Shown piece by piece: positions 43,577 to 52,482 of a stretch of DNA of 64,000 nucleotides. This stretch comes from Phyllobacterium brassicacearum (GTDB lineage: Bacteria > Pseudomonadota > Alphaproteobacteria > Rhizobiales > Rhizobiaceae). Under the pieces are notes generated by a model. The model did no database searches and was not told where the DNA came from. It saw nothing but the letters and a program-made list of their open reading frames with translations. Every line of letters begins with the position of its first letter. Position 1 is the stretch's first letter. Made by a program: the position numbers and the translations under genes. The stretch is from assembly GCF_003010955.1 (NCBI RefSeq), contig NZ_PGGO01000016.1:62001-126000 (forward strand), written 5' to 3'.

Positions 43577-43617
43577 TCGCAGACAAACATAAACAACAAC
43601 AATGGAGAAATGGGAAC

Positions 43618-44631
43618 ATGCGTAAATCATTCATCATGGCAGCCGCGGCTGCCGCAATTGCATTCACTGCACCGGCCTTTGCCACTGAAATGGTCTTCAC
43701 CAGTTGGGGTGGTACGACGCAGGACGCGCAGAAAGCTGCTTGGGCCGATAAATTCACAGCTGAGACCAAGATCAACGTTCTTCAGGATGGTCCAACCGAC
43801 TACGGCAAGATCAAAGCAATGGTTGAATCCGGTAATGTGAACTGGGATGTCGTCGATGTGGAGGGCGACTATGCGGTACAGGCCGGCAACAAGGGCATGC
43901 TCGAGAAGCTCGACTTTAAGGTGATCGACAAATCCAAACTGGATCCGCGTTTTGTAACGGACTACAGCGTCGGCAGCTTCTATTATTCCTTCATCATCGG
44001 GTTTAACGCCGATGCTGTGGGCGCTGAGGGACCGAAGACGTGGGCCGATCTGTTCGACACAACCAAGTTCCCGGGAAAGCGAACGTTTTACAAATGGTCG
44101 GCACCCGGCGTGATCGAAGCCGCTCTGCTTGCCGATGGCGTAACGCCAGATAAGCTTTATCCGCTTGATCTCGACCGCGCCTTCAAGAAGCTGGACACCA
44201 TCAAGAAGGACATCATCTGGTGGAGCGGCGGCGCTCAGTCGCAGCAGCTTCTTGCTTCCGCGGAGGCCCCATACGGCATGTTCTGGAACGGAAGGCTCAC
44301 CGCGCTTAAAGCAACCGGCGTGAATGTCGGCGAATCCTGGGAGCAGAACATCACTGCTGCCGATGCACTCGTCGTGCCAAAGAGCGCCAAGAACCGTGAT
44401 CTCGCCATGAAATTCATCGCTTTGGCGACCAGCGCTCAGGGGCAGGCAGATATGGCAACCGCAACCGGCTATGCCCCCGTCAATACGCAGTCGGGTCAGC
44501 TGATGGATGCGGCTTTGCGCAAGACGCTTCCAGATCAGCAGGGCGCAAGCCAGGTAAATGCCGATATGCGCTACTGGGCCGAACATCGCGATGAGATCGG
44601 TGAGCGCTGGTACGCGTGGCAGGCAAAATAA
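43618..44631 (+). CDS. ABC transporter solute-binding protein, polyamine (PotD) type
   Basis: 337 residues with signal peptide cleaved near APAFA-TEMVF (residue 23). PotD-like: MVFTSWGGTTQDAQKAAWAD, DVVDVEGDYAVQAGNKGMLE, TWADLFDTTKFPGKRT, GRLTALKATGV. Periplasmic capture of a cationic amine or quaternary ammonium compound. Stands in the same operon as the ring-cleavage enzymes, so its ligand is probably their substrate. Confidence 0.92.
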   Translation: MRKSFIMAAAAAAIAFTAPAFATEMVFTSWGGTTQDAQKAAWADKFTAETKINVLQDGPTDYGKIKAMVESGNVNWDVVDVEGDYAVQAGNKGMLEKLDFKVIDKSKLDPRFVTDYSVGSFYYSFIIGFNADAVGAEGPKTWADLFDTTKFPGKRTFYKWSAPGVIEAALLADGVTPDKLYPLDLDRAFKKLDTIKKDIIWWSGGAQSQQLLASAEAPYGMFWNGRLTALKATGVNVGESWEQNITAADALVVPKSAKNRDLAMKFIALATSAQGQADMATATGYAPVNTQSGQLMDAALRKTLPDQQGASQVNADMRYWAEHRDEIGERWYAWQAK

Positions 44632-44643
44632 AAGCCCCCCACG

Positions 44644-44678
44644 CATTCGGCCCGGCCATTGTTGTACCGGGCCGAATG
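44644..44678 (+). other. Strong hairpin between binding-protein and permease genes
   Basis: Perfect 12-bp stem CATTCGGCCCGG / CCGGGCCGAATG with an 11-base loop, and no U-run after it. Such hairpins stabilise the binding-protein mRNA and lower permease expression in many ABC operons; that role is inferred. Confidence 0.8.
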
Positions 44679-44710
44679 TCGCTTCAAAAAAACGCCGAGG
44701 GATCGTCAGG

Positions 44711-45589
44711 ATGAGTGTCATGACCAGCACAACCAGCTTTGCACCGGAGCTTAGGCAGCGGCGGCGTCCGTCTGGTTTCGCCTACATTGCGCCGGCTTTG
44801 CTGCTCATCGCGCTATTTTTTATCGTTCCGATTGCGTCGCTGCTCCTGCGCAGCGTTCTTGAACCAACGCCCGGTTTGAGCAACTACGCCGAGCTTTTCG
44901 GGTCCTGGACCTACGTGCGAATATTCGCCAACACATTTCTGGTTTCTGCGCTGGTCACTTTGTTGTCGGTCATCATCGGCTTTCCCGTAGCGTGGCTGCT
45001 GGCGATCATACCCAACAGATGGGGATCCGTGCTCTTCGCGATCATATTGCTGTCGATGTGGACCAACCTCCTTGCCCGTACATATGCCTGGATGGTTCTG
45101 CTGCAACGGACGGGTGTCATCAACAAGACCCTTATCAACCTTGGCCTGATCGATCAGCCGCTGGTCATGGTCAACAACCTTACCGGCGTCACCATCGGGA
45201 TGACCTATATCATGCTGCCGTTTATCATCTTGCCGCTGCGCGGCGTCATCAAAGATATTGAGCCGGGCATTCTGCAGGCGGCTGCGCTGTGCGGTGCCAC
45301 CAAATGGCAATGCCTCTGGGGGGTGCTCATTCCCCTTGCCCTGCCCGGTATCGCGTCGGGGGCGCTCATGGTCTTCGTCATGTCACTTGGTTATTTCGTC
45401 ACCCCTGCGCTTCTGGGCGGCACGGCCAATATGATGGTTGCGGAAATGATCGCCCAGTTTGTGCAGTCGTTGGTCAATTGGGGCATGGGCGGAGCCGCTG
45501 CCCTGGTGTTGCTCGTCGTCACGCTGCTTCTCTACGCCATCCAGCTGCGGCTGTTCGGTGTTGGGCGCATTGGCCAGGAAGGACAGTAA
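44711..45589 (+). CDS. ABC permease 1 (PotB type)
   Basis: 292 residues from the ATG at 44711 (AGG at 44708, GTCAGG). Six membrane segments, starting with FAYIAPALLLIALFFIVPIA, and the EAA loop AAALCGATKWQCLWGVLIPL. Forms the inner-membrane channel with permease 2. Follows the hairpin; the next gene starts two bases after its stop. Confidence 0.92.
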   Translation: MSVMTSTTSFAPELRQRRRPSGFAYIAPALLLIALFFIVPIASLLLRSVLEPTPGLSNYAELFGSWTYVRIFANTFLVSALVTLLSVIIGFPVAWLLAIIPNRWGSVLFAIILLSMWTNLLARTYAWMVLLQRTGVINKTLINLGLIDQPLVMVNNLTGVTIGMTYIMLPFIILPLRGVIKDIEPGILQAAALCGATKWQCLWGVLIPLALPGIASGALMVFVMSLGYFVTPALLGGTANMMVAEMIAQFVQSLVNWGMGGAAALVLLVVTLLLYAIQLRLFGVGRIGQEGQ

Positions 45590-45590
45590 G

Positions 45591-46391
45591 GTGCTGCTGA
45601 ATTTCGACAAACTTGGCATGTGGAAATGGGTCCTTACCGGTTTTTCGGTTCTTGTTGCCCTGTTCCTGCTTGTACCTATTTTGTTTATCGTGGCCCTTTC
45701 CTTCGGGTCATCGCAGTGGCTTATCTTCCCGCCACCCGGTTGGACACTGCGCTGGTATCAGGAACTTCTCGCCGATCCACGCTGGCTCGAAAGCGCCCTT
45801 ACAAGTGCCAAGATTGCAATCATCGTTACCCTCTGTTCAGTGATACTCGGCCTGTTAGCCTCATTTGGTCTGACCCGCGGCCGCTTTGCCGGGCGGGAAA
45901 CGCTGCGCGCGCTATTCTTAACCCCGATGATCATGCCGGTCGTTGTCCTTGCCGTGGCCCTTTACGCCTTCTTTCTGAAAATCGGGCTCAACGGAACCCT
46001 ATTGGGCTTTGTTATCGCACATCTCATTTTAGCCCTGCCGTTCTCGATTATTTCGATCGGCAATGCGCTCGATAGTTTTGATCGCTCCATCGAAGATGCA
46101 GCCATACTTTGTGGCGCCCATCCGTTGGAAGCCAAATTGCGTGTTACGCTGCCTGGCATCCGACATGGATTGTTTGCCGCCGCAATTTTCTCATTTCTCG
46201 TTTCGTGGGATGAGGTGGTGGTGGCCATCTTCATGGCAAGCCCCACCCTCCAAACGCTTCCCGTCAAGATCTGGGCGACGTTGCGCCAGGATCTCACACC
46301 GGTGATCGCCGCCGCCTCGACACTGCTTGTTGTCTTTACTGTGGTGCTGATGATCGTCGCGGCACTTTTGCGCAAAGGATTCAAATCATGA
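45591..46391 (+). CDS. ABC permease 2 (PotC type)
   Basis: 266 residues from a GTG at 45591, directly after the preceding stop, with AAGGACAGTAAG as ribosome site. Six membrane segments (WVLTGFSVLVALFLLVPILF onward) and the EAA loop DAAILCGAHPLEAKLRVTLP. Ends inside the ATPase start (ATGA). Confidence 0.92.
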   Translation: MLLNFDKLGMWKWVLTGFSVLVALFLLVPILFIVALSFGSSQWLIFPPPGWTLRWYQELLADPRWLESALTSAKIAIIVTLCSVILGLLASFGLTRGRFAGRETLRALFLTPMIMPVVVLAVALYAFFLKIGLNGTLLGFVIAHLILALPFSIISIGNALDSFDRSIEDAAILCGAHPLEAKLRVTLPGIRHGLFAAAIFSFLVSWDEVVVAIFMASPTLQTLPVKIWATLRQDLTPVIAAASTLLVVFTVVLMIVAALLRKGFKS

Positions 46392-47473
46392 CCGTGCCAT
46401 TTCTGCAGATTCGTGGCATCCGCAAAGAATATGGCGCGGTGACCGCCGTGGACGACGTGACGCTAAACGTGGAAAAAGGTGAGTTCCTGACCTTTCTCGG
46501 CCCGTCCGGCTCCGGCAAGAGCACAACGCTGTACATTCTTGCCGGGTTCGAAAATCCGACAAGCGGCGATATCTTGCTTGAGGGCAAGACTCTGCTCCAA
46601 ACGCCGTCGCACAAGCGCAACATCGGAATGGTGTTCCAGCGTTACACGTTGTTTCCGCACCTTTCTGTTGGTGAGAATATCGCCTTTCCTTTGCGGGTGC
46701 GCAGACTGCCGAAAGCAGAAATCGATGAAAAAGTGCGCCGCATGCTCAAGCTTGTGCGTCTGGAAGGTTATGAAGACCGCATGCCGGCCAAGATGTCGGG
46801 TGGGCAGCAACAGCGTGTCGCGCTCGCACGCGCACTGGCCTATGATCCGCCTGTCCTGTTGATGGACGAACCGCTGTCAGCGCTCGATAAGAAACTTCGC
46901 GAAGAAATCCAATACGAAATCCGGCGTATTCACCAGGAAACATCGGTCACCATCCTCTACGTCACCCACGATCAGGAAGAAGCCTTGCGGCTCTCCGATC
47001 GCATTGCCGTGTTCAGTCGGGGTGTTATCGATCAGACCGGAACTGGTCCCGAGCTTTATGCGAATCCTGCTACGCGTTTCGTCGCACAATTCATCGGCGA
47101 CAGTGACTTCCTCAAAGGCGTGGTTGCAGCCACCAGTGGCGGGTTGGCGGATATACATCTTGGCGACGAGACGGTCGTGACGGGCGTACCCGTTCACGGA
47201 AAGGCAACGGCCGGCGGGAATGCGGCCGTCATGCTGCGACCGGAGCGCATCAATTTGTCTCGAACTGCAGGAACCGATCGCGCAGGTATCGCAGCAACTG
47301 TCAACGACATCACCTTTCTTGGCAACAACACCCATGTGGCGACGGTAACCAGCGCCAATGAGGCGCTTTCCGTACGGCTTCCATTTGGCGATACGGCAAT
47401 CAACGGGCTGACAACAGGTGAAAAAGTCTGGATCACTTGGGATCCGGCAACCACCCACGCCTTCTGCGATTAG
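46388..47473 (+). CDS. ABC transporter ATPase (PotA type)
   Basis: 361 residues. Walker [11 protein letters not shown] near 38-47, Q-loop MVFQRYTLFPHLSV, signature [15 protein letters not shown], Walker B LLMDEPLSALD, His switch THDQEEAL, then a TOBE domain (AAVMLRPERINLS). Energises uptake by the two permeases. ATGA overlap with permease 2. Confidence 0.94.
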   Translation: MTVPFLQIRGIRKEYGAVTAVDDVTLNVEKGEFLTFLGPSGSGKSTTLYILAGFENPTSGDILLEGKTLLQTPSHKRNIGMVFQRYTLFPHLSVGENIAFPLRVRRLPKAEIDEKVRRMLKLVRLEGYEDRMPAKMSGGQQQRVALARALAYDPPVLLMDEPLSALDKKLREEIQYEIRRIHQETSVTILYVTHDQEEALRLSDRIAVFSRGVIDQTGTGPELYANPATRFVAQFIGDSDFLKGVVAATSGGLADIHLGDETVVTGVPVHGKATAGGNAAVMLRPERINLSRTAGTDRAGIAATVNDITFLGNNTHVATVTSANEALSVRLPFGDTAINGLTTGEKVWITWDPATTHAFCD

Positions 47474-47506
47474 CCTGGCCGACATTTCAACTGAGGAAAC
47501 ACGATT

Positions 47507-48961
47507 ATGGTCCTCAAGGACTCAACTTTATTCCGCCAGGCAGCACTGGTCGGAGGACAATGGATAGAAGCAAACCCGGCAAACTCCAATCTGATAAGGA
47601 ATCCCGCAACCGGCGATAAACTCGGATACGTACCAGAACTCGGAACGCTTGAGACAAGACAGGCGATAGATGTGGCAAGGGTCGCCCAAAAATCCTGGGC
47701 GCGTCAGACTGCCAAGGAACGGTCCAACGTGCTTCGGTGCTGGTTCGAACTCATACTGCAGCACAAGCAAGAACTTGCCAGGATACTCACGCTGGAACAG
47801 GGCAAGCCGCTCCTCGAAGCAGAGGGGGAAATTGTCTACGGCGCAAGTTTCATAGAGTGGTATGCCGAGGAAGCACGCCGCGTTTATGGCGATATCATTC
47901 CCGGGCATCACAAGGACAAGCGTATCCTGGTGATGAAACAACCTATCGGCGTCGTTGCAGCCATCACCCCGTGGAATTTTCCAAATGCAATGGTTACCCG
48001 CAAGGCTGGTCCGGCATTGGCTGCGGGATGCGCCGTCGTCCTGAAACCTGCTCCTCAAACACCCTTCTCTGCCCTTGCGCTTGCTGTCCTTGCCGAACAA
48101 GCGGGACTACCGGAGGGCTTGTTCAGCGTGATCACCGGTTCCGCGGTGGAAATTGGGGCGGAAATGACCTCCAACCCGATCGTGCGCAAGTTGACGTTCA
48201 CCGGTTCGACCCCTGTCGGAACAGAGCTCTATCGGCGGAGCGCGGGCACGATCAAGAAGCTGGGACTGGAACTTGGGGGCAATGCACCTTTCATCGTCTT
48301 CGACGATGCCGACGTGGAGGCTGCCGTCGAAGGCGCCATGATCGCCAAATTTCGCAACAATGGGCAAACCTGCGTCTGCGCGAACCGCATGTACATTCAG
48401 AACGGTATCTACGACGCATTCGGACAGAAACTTTCGGCGAAGGTGGCAAAACTTCGGGTTGGAAACGGCCTCGAAAGCAACGTCGATCTCGGGCCTTTGA
48501 TCAATGCTGCTGCGGTTCAAAAGGTTGAGGACCATATTTCCGACGCCATCAGCAAAGGCGCTCGTGTCCTCTCGGGCGGAAAGGCGCACTCATTGGGCGG
48601 TACATTCTTCGAACCTACCGTACTTTCCGATGTCACCGTGGGGATGCTCTTCGCGAGCGAGGAAACCTTTGGGCCTGTGGCCCCGCTGTTTCGCTTCGCT
48701 GATGAAGACGATGTGGTGCGCCAGGCGAACGACACCGAATTCGGGTTGGCCGCATATTTTTATTCGGCAGACTTAGCGCGCGTGTTCCGCATCGCAGAAG
48801 CTCTGGAGTACGGAATGGTGGGCGTCAACACCGGGTTGGTTTCGACAGCGGAAGCTCCTTTTGGCGGAGTTAAGTCCTCCGGACTTGGCCGCGAAGGATC
48901 CAAATACGGAATCGATGATTTCCTGGAGATCAAATACGTCTGTCTCGGCGGCATTACCTGA
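47507..48961 (+). CDS. Succinate-semialdehyde-type aldehyde dehydrogenase (GabD/TgnE-like)
   Basis: 484 residues, the usual GabD size. ITPWNFPNAMVTRKAGPALA, FTGSTPVGTELYRRSA, Glu255 (LELGGNAPF), Cys289 (NNGQTCVCANR), and a C-terminal EAPFGGVKSSGLGREGSKYG. The NGQTCVCANR pattern is typical of succinate-semialdehyde and alpha-ketoglutarate-semialdehyde enzymes. Either product fits: succinate semialdehyde from ring cleavage of trigonelline-like compounds, or alpha-ketoglutarate semialdehyde from hydroxyproline breakdown. Last gene of the operon. Confidence 0.9.
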   Translation: MVLKDSTLFRQAALVGGQWIEANPANSNLIRNPATGDKLGYVPELGTLETRQAIDVARVAQKSWARQTAKERSNVLRCWFELILQHKQELARILTLEQGKPLLEAEGEIVYGASFIEWYAEEARRVYGDIIPGHHKDKRILVMKQPIGVVAAITPWNFPNAMVTRKAGPALAAGCAVVLKPAPQTPFSALALAVLAEQAGLPEGLFSVITGSAVEIGAEMTSNPIVRKLTFTGSTPVGTELYRRSAGTIKKLGLELGGNAPFIVFDDADVEAAVEGAMIAKFRNNGQTCVCANRMYIQNGIYDAFGQKLSAKVAKLRVGNGLESNVDLGPLINAAAVQKVEDHISDAISKGARVLSGGKAHSLGGTFFEPTVLSDVTVGMLFASEETFGPVAPLFRFADEDDVVRQANDTEFGLAAYFYSADLARVFRIAEALEYGMVGVNTGLVSTAEAPFGGVKSSGLGREGSKYGIDDFLEIKYVCLGGIT

Positions 48962-49028
48962 TCGGCGTTTCCGCTTTGGTTGAAAGACGCCAGCGCTCAG
49001 GCTGCGCTGCCCAAGTTCCGGCTATCCA

Positions 49029-49053
49029 CCGCCGATAATGAGAACATCGGCGG
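49029..49053 (+). terminator. Hairpin after the aldehyde dehydrogenase gene
   Basis: Perfect stem CCGCCGAT / ATCGGCGG with a nine-base loop, 68 bases after the stop at 48961. A U-run is lacking (tcaattcc follows), so it is a candidate terminator or RNA 3'-end structure. Confidence 0.5.
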
Positions 49054-49083
49054 TCAATTCCAGTGCATCTTGCCTATGACTGC

Positions 49084-49344
49084 TCACGGCGACGCAAATG
49101 CCCCAGCGTTGGTTCGAAGCGCCTGATCGTGATCCTTTCCGTGACGCACGCCGAACCAGTTCAGGAGACCGCCGCGTATGCGCGCAAACGCCTGATCGGC
49201 AACGTCGCGCGGACGTCGCATGGCAATGCGTTCCTCGTGAGCGATGACACCGCCCTTCATCACCAGGACGCGATCAGCTAGGAGAACGGCCTCTTCTACG
49301 TCATGAATGACCGGAAGGACTACACAACCATGCCGCTGCCACAA
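49084..49344 (-). pseudogene. 3' fragment of an SsuB/TauB-type ABC ATPase gene
   Basis: Minus-strand frame with the C-terminal part of a sulfonate/nitrate-type ATPase: VIHDVEEAVLLADRVLVMKG, GVIAHEERIAMRRPRDVADQ, then FARIRGGLLNWFGV, with a stop at 49084. Walker A, Q-loop and signature are absent upstream, where the GntR promoter region begins. Remnant of a gene lost by deletion; its other transporter parts are not in the window. Confidence 0.75.
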
Positions 49345-49425
49345 CTCCGTTCCTGTGCCTTAAGTGCCAAGCGACATAGTTCGTCCGACGCAAACCCAGC
49401 ACAGAGATGCCTGGCAGTGAACTAT

Positions 49426-49462
49426 TTGACAAATCCAATGAACTTGCATACTAGTAAACAAG
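49426..49462 (+). promoter_or_regulatory. Promoter with GntR-type half-palindrome
   Basis: TTGACA (49426-49431) is followed 17 bases later by TACTAG (49449-49454). CTAGT-AA-ACAAG at 49451-49462 is an imperfect palindrome overlapping the -10, suited to autorepression by the GntR protein starting at 49478 (GGAGGAG ribosome site at 49464-49470). Confidence 0.5.
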
Positions 49463-49477
49463 TGGAGGAGAAATCTG

Positions 49478-50188
49478 ATGAACATTCTGGCAGGTGTCCA
49501 GCTCGCTCGTAATGAACCGATCGGTCGGGAGCTCTATGCCGCATTGCGCGAGCGCATCCTCACCGGCGCGCTAAAGCCAGGTGACGCGATCTCTGAAATC
49601 CAGGTTGCAGACGAATTGGGCGTCAGCCGTACGCCTGTGCGCGAGGTGTTTCGACGTCTTGCTGACGAAGGGCTCTTGCGCATCCTGCCCCAAGTGGGGA
49701 CCTTCATTTCCCCCATTCAACTGAGGGCAGTCTACGACAGTCAATTCGTTCGAGAGACGTTGGAGTGTCGAACCGTTCGCATCGCATCGGAACGCCAGAC
49801 GCGACAGGACGCCGATCGGCTCGAAGACTTCTTGACTCTGCAGACCCGTGCGATCCGCGACGGCAACCTGGCCGGCTTCTTCCGCGCAGACGACGATATG
49901 CACACCTATCTGATCGGTATGGCCGGGCGTCCAGCCATTTGGAGTCTGATCCAGGGCGTCAAGGCACAGCTCGACCGGGTCCGTTTCCTGTCACTCGAAA
50001 GTGGCGAGTGGTTGGACCGGATCATGGAACAGCACAGAGCCATCATTGCTGCGGTGCTGGCTGGCGACGCTGACAAAGCCGAAGCGGCTATGCGCATTCA
50101 TCTGCAATCCGTCTTTCAGACCATCGAGAGGCTGGCCGAGACCCAGAAAGCATTTTTTGAAGGCGAACGCGACCTCGTCAGACCTTAG
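49478..50188 (+). CDS. GntR-family (FCD domain) regulator of the uxuA operon
   Basis: 236 residues. wHTH: RELYAALRERILTGALKPGD, VADELGVSRTPVREVFRRLA, DEGLLRILPQVGTFIS; FCD domain with DDDMHTYLIGMAGRPAIW and MEQHRAIIAAVLAGDADKAE. Leads the operon that follows 30 bases later. FadR/UxuR-type repressors of sugar-acid genes belong to this group, in line with the uxuA gene at the end of the operon. Confidence 0.9.
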   Translation: MNILAGVQLARNEPIGRELYAALRERILTGALKPGDAISEIQVADELGVSRTPVREVFRRLADEGLLRILPQVGTFISPIQLRAVYDSQFVRETLECRTVRIASERQTRQDADRLEDFLTLQTRAIRDGNLAGFFRADDDMHTYLIGMAGRPAIWSLIQGVKAQLDRVRFLSLESGEWLDRIMEQHRAIIAAVLAGDADKAEAAMRIHLQSVFQTIERLAETQKAFFEGERDLVRP

Positions 50189-50217
50189 GTCGAACACAAC
50201 AAAGTGGAGGATAGTCA

Positions 50218-51048
50218 GTGTTGAAATTTTCAAGCATCCCTGCCGCGGCGGTCATTGCATCTTTCGTGGCGTTCGGCGCGTCCGCGGCCGACGTCCCGGC
50301 CCCCGGCGCAAGCCCGCGCATCGACGCGATCAAAGCGGCTGGCACCTTGCGTGTCGGCGTTCTGGCCAATACCCCCTGGTTGATCGAGAACACGTCCGGC
50401 AGCGGGGAACCATTTGAGGGTCCGGCCTGGATACTGGCCAAGGAATACGCCTCCCGCCTCGGTGTCACGCTCCAGCCGGTTCCGGTCAGCCATGAAACCA
50501 AGGTTCCCGTGCTGGCCGCCAATCAGGTCGACATGAGTATCACGCCGCTCGCCGAGACCCCTGAACGGCTCAAGGTCGTCGACTTTGTCCTCTACTCCAA
50601 GACGAGCGTCTGCATCTTCGGCCGGGCCGACAACGAGAAGTTCGCCGCAGCGGCGAATGTCGATGCGATCAACGACCCGAGTTTCAAGGTGGCGTTCTTC
50701 ATCGGCGGTGCCGAAGAGAACTGGGTCAAGGAGCGTTTCGGCAAAGCAGAGCTACGTGGCGTCACGTCGTCGAGCGCGCCAGCGCCCATCGAGGAGATCA
50801 TGGCCAAGCGCGCCGATGCGGCGCCGATTAACCGGGTCCAATGGGTGTTGTTGAACAAAAAAGTGCGTGGTCTCATGGCGTTGCCGAAGGAAAACAACTG
50901 TCAAGACTCTGGAGAAAAGGCGGCCCCCGTCGGCCTCGCCGTCGACAAAGGCCAGGATGTCTATCTCGAATGGCTCCGGACCGTCGAAGCCGAGATGCAG
51001 GACAAGCTGCGGGCTGATGAAGAGCGCGTCATCGGCACGATGAATTGA
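50218..51048 (+). CDS. ABC solute-binding protein, amino-acid (HisJ) type
   Basis: 276 residues from a GTG at 50218 (GTGGAGGATA upstream). Signal peptide to about ASA-ADV (residue 24), then a family-3 binding domain: IKAAGTLRVGVLANTPWLIE, LAANQVDMSITPLAETPERL, CIFGRADNEKF. Ligand unknown; the sugar-acid genes downstream suggest it may not be an ordinary amino acid. Confidence 0.9.
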   Translation: MLKFSSIPAAAVIASFVAFGASAADVPAPGASPRIDAIKAAGTLRVGVLANTPWLIENTSGSGEPFEGPAWILAKEYASRLGVTLQPVPVSHETKVPVLAANQVDMSITPLAETPERLKVVDFVLYSKTSVCIFGRADNEKFAAAANVDAINDPSFKVAFFIGGAEENWVKERFGKAELRGVTSSSAPAPIEEIMAKRADAAPINRVQWVLLNKKVRGLMALPKENNCQDSGEKAAPVGLAVDKGQDVYLEWLRTVEAEMQDKLRADEERVIGTMN

Positions 51049-51113
51049 GGCTTCATTTCGCCGGTAGCGGCGGGCCGGTTGCTTCGATCGGACAAAACCT
51101 GCACGGACCCATG

Positions 51114-51135
51114 CTCCGCCGCCACAGCGGCGGAG
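51114..51135 (+). other. Hairpin between binding-protein and permease genes
   Basis: Perfect nine-base stem CTCCGCCGC / GCGGCGGAG with loop CACA in the 112-base gap, without a U-run. Same position relative to the genes as the hairpin at 44644; probably an mRNA-stabilising element. Confidence 0.75.
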
Positions 51136-51160
51136 GGGAGGTCTGGTTTCGGAGAGTGGA

Positions 51161-51826
51161 ATGGATTTCGATTTCAGCCCTGTGACCGACAACTGGCGCT
51201 ACCTCGCCACTGGTCTCGGCATAACACTGTTGCTCAGCATATTGACCGTTGTCTGCAGCCTCATTGCAGGCACCCTCATCGCCCTCGGCCGCATGTATGG
51301 TCCAACCTGGCTGCAAAAGATTCTGACCTTCTACATCGACTCGCAGCGGGCTATCCCCGTGCTGGTTGTTCTCGTCTGGATCTATTTCGCCCTGCCAGTG
51401 CTGACCGGGGTCAACTTTCCGCCGTTCTGGGCGGCGCTCCTCGCGCTGACCTTGCACATCTCGGCGTACGTTGCCGAAATCGTACGCGCGGGCATTAGCT
51501 CGGTACGAAATGGACAGACCCAGGCCGGTCTGGTCCTCGGCATGTCGCCGCGCCAGGTGCTCACCAAGATTATCCTGCCGCAGGCGATTATCCGTATGCT
51601 GCCGTCGATTGGCTCTATTATCTCCATCACCATCAAGGACACGGCGATCGCCGCCGTCATCGCAGTACCCGAACTTATGAAGCGCGCTGAGACGGTTTCG
51701 GGCCAGACCTTCCGTCCAATGGAGGTATTCACAACGATTATGGTGGTTTACTTCCTCGTATTGTTTCCGACGACACGTCTGATCGACCGCCTCTACGATC
51801 GCGTGTCCTACAGGGGGCGGTCATGA
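51161..51826 (+). CDS. ABC permease (HisQ/M type) 1
   Basis: 221 residues. Membrane segments from GLGITLLLSILTVVCSLIAG onward, and the conserved loop EIVRAGISSVRNGQTQAGLVLGM split as EIVRAGISSVRNGQTQAG then LVLGM, typical for polar amino-acid permeases. Overlaps permease 2 by four bases. Confidence 0.93.
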   Translation: MDFDFSPVTDNWRYLATGLGITLLLSILTVVCSLIAGTLIALGRMYGPTWLQKILTFYIDSQRAIPVLVVLVWIYFALPVLTGVNFPPFWAALLALTLHISAYVAEIVRAGISSVRNGQTQAGLVLGMSPRQVLTKIILPQAIIRMLPSIGSIISITIKDTAIAAVIAVPELMKRAETVSGQTFRPMEVFTTIMVVYFLVLFPTTRLIDRLYDRVSYRGRS

Positions 51827-52482
51827 ACCTCGACTGGAGCGTTGTCTGGCAATTCTCGGGGACGCTGGCCAAGGGCGCCGGCATCACGATCCTGTTAACC
51901 ATCGCGACAATGGCGGTGGCTGTGCCTGGCGGCATCGTGCTGGCGCTGATGCGGCTATCCCCCAACCGTGTGTTAAATTGGATGGCGCTTTGTTTCGTGG
52001 AATTCTTCCGCAACATCCCGCTCATCCTGCTGGTCTACTGGAGCTTCTACGTTCTGCCAGTTCTTTCCGGCCTGACGCTGCCGCCTTTCACTACGGGGCT
52101 GGTTGCGCTCGCCCTCAATGTTTCAGCCTACAATTCTGAGACGTTTCGGGCCGGCATCAATTCGATCCGCAAGGGGCAGAGCGAAGCGGGGTTAGCACTC
52201 GGCATGAGCCACATAGAGGTGATGCGAAAAATCGTGTTGCCGCAGGCAGCGCGGCGCGTCCTGCCGGTCCTGGCGAGCACCTGGGTGTCACTCTTCAAGG
52301 ACACGTCGCTGGTGTCGGTGATCGCCGTCGGAGAACTGGCGCATACCGCGCTTGAGATCCGTTCGCAGACGTTTCGCATCCTGGAAATACTGACCGCGAT
52401 GGCAGTGATCTATTGGGTTCTTGGTTATCCGCAAGCAAAACTTGCTGACTGGATCTACAGAAAATGGGGAGTGAAGGAATGA
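51823..52482 (+). CDS. ABC permease (HisQ/M type) 2
   Basis: 219 residues, same family: [63 protein letters not shown] overlaps on both sides show tight translational coupling in the operon. Confidence 0.93.
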   Translation: MNLDWSVVWQFSGTLAKGAGITILLTIATMAVAVPGGIVLALMRLSPNRVLNWMALCFVEFFRNIPLILLVYWSFYVLPVLSGLTLPPFTTGLVALALNVSAYNSETFRAGINSIRKGQSEAGLALGMSHIEVMRKIVLPQAARRVLPVLASTWVSLFKDTSLVSVIAVGELAHTALEIRSQTFRILEILTAMAVIYWVLGYPQAKLADWIYRKWGVKE

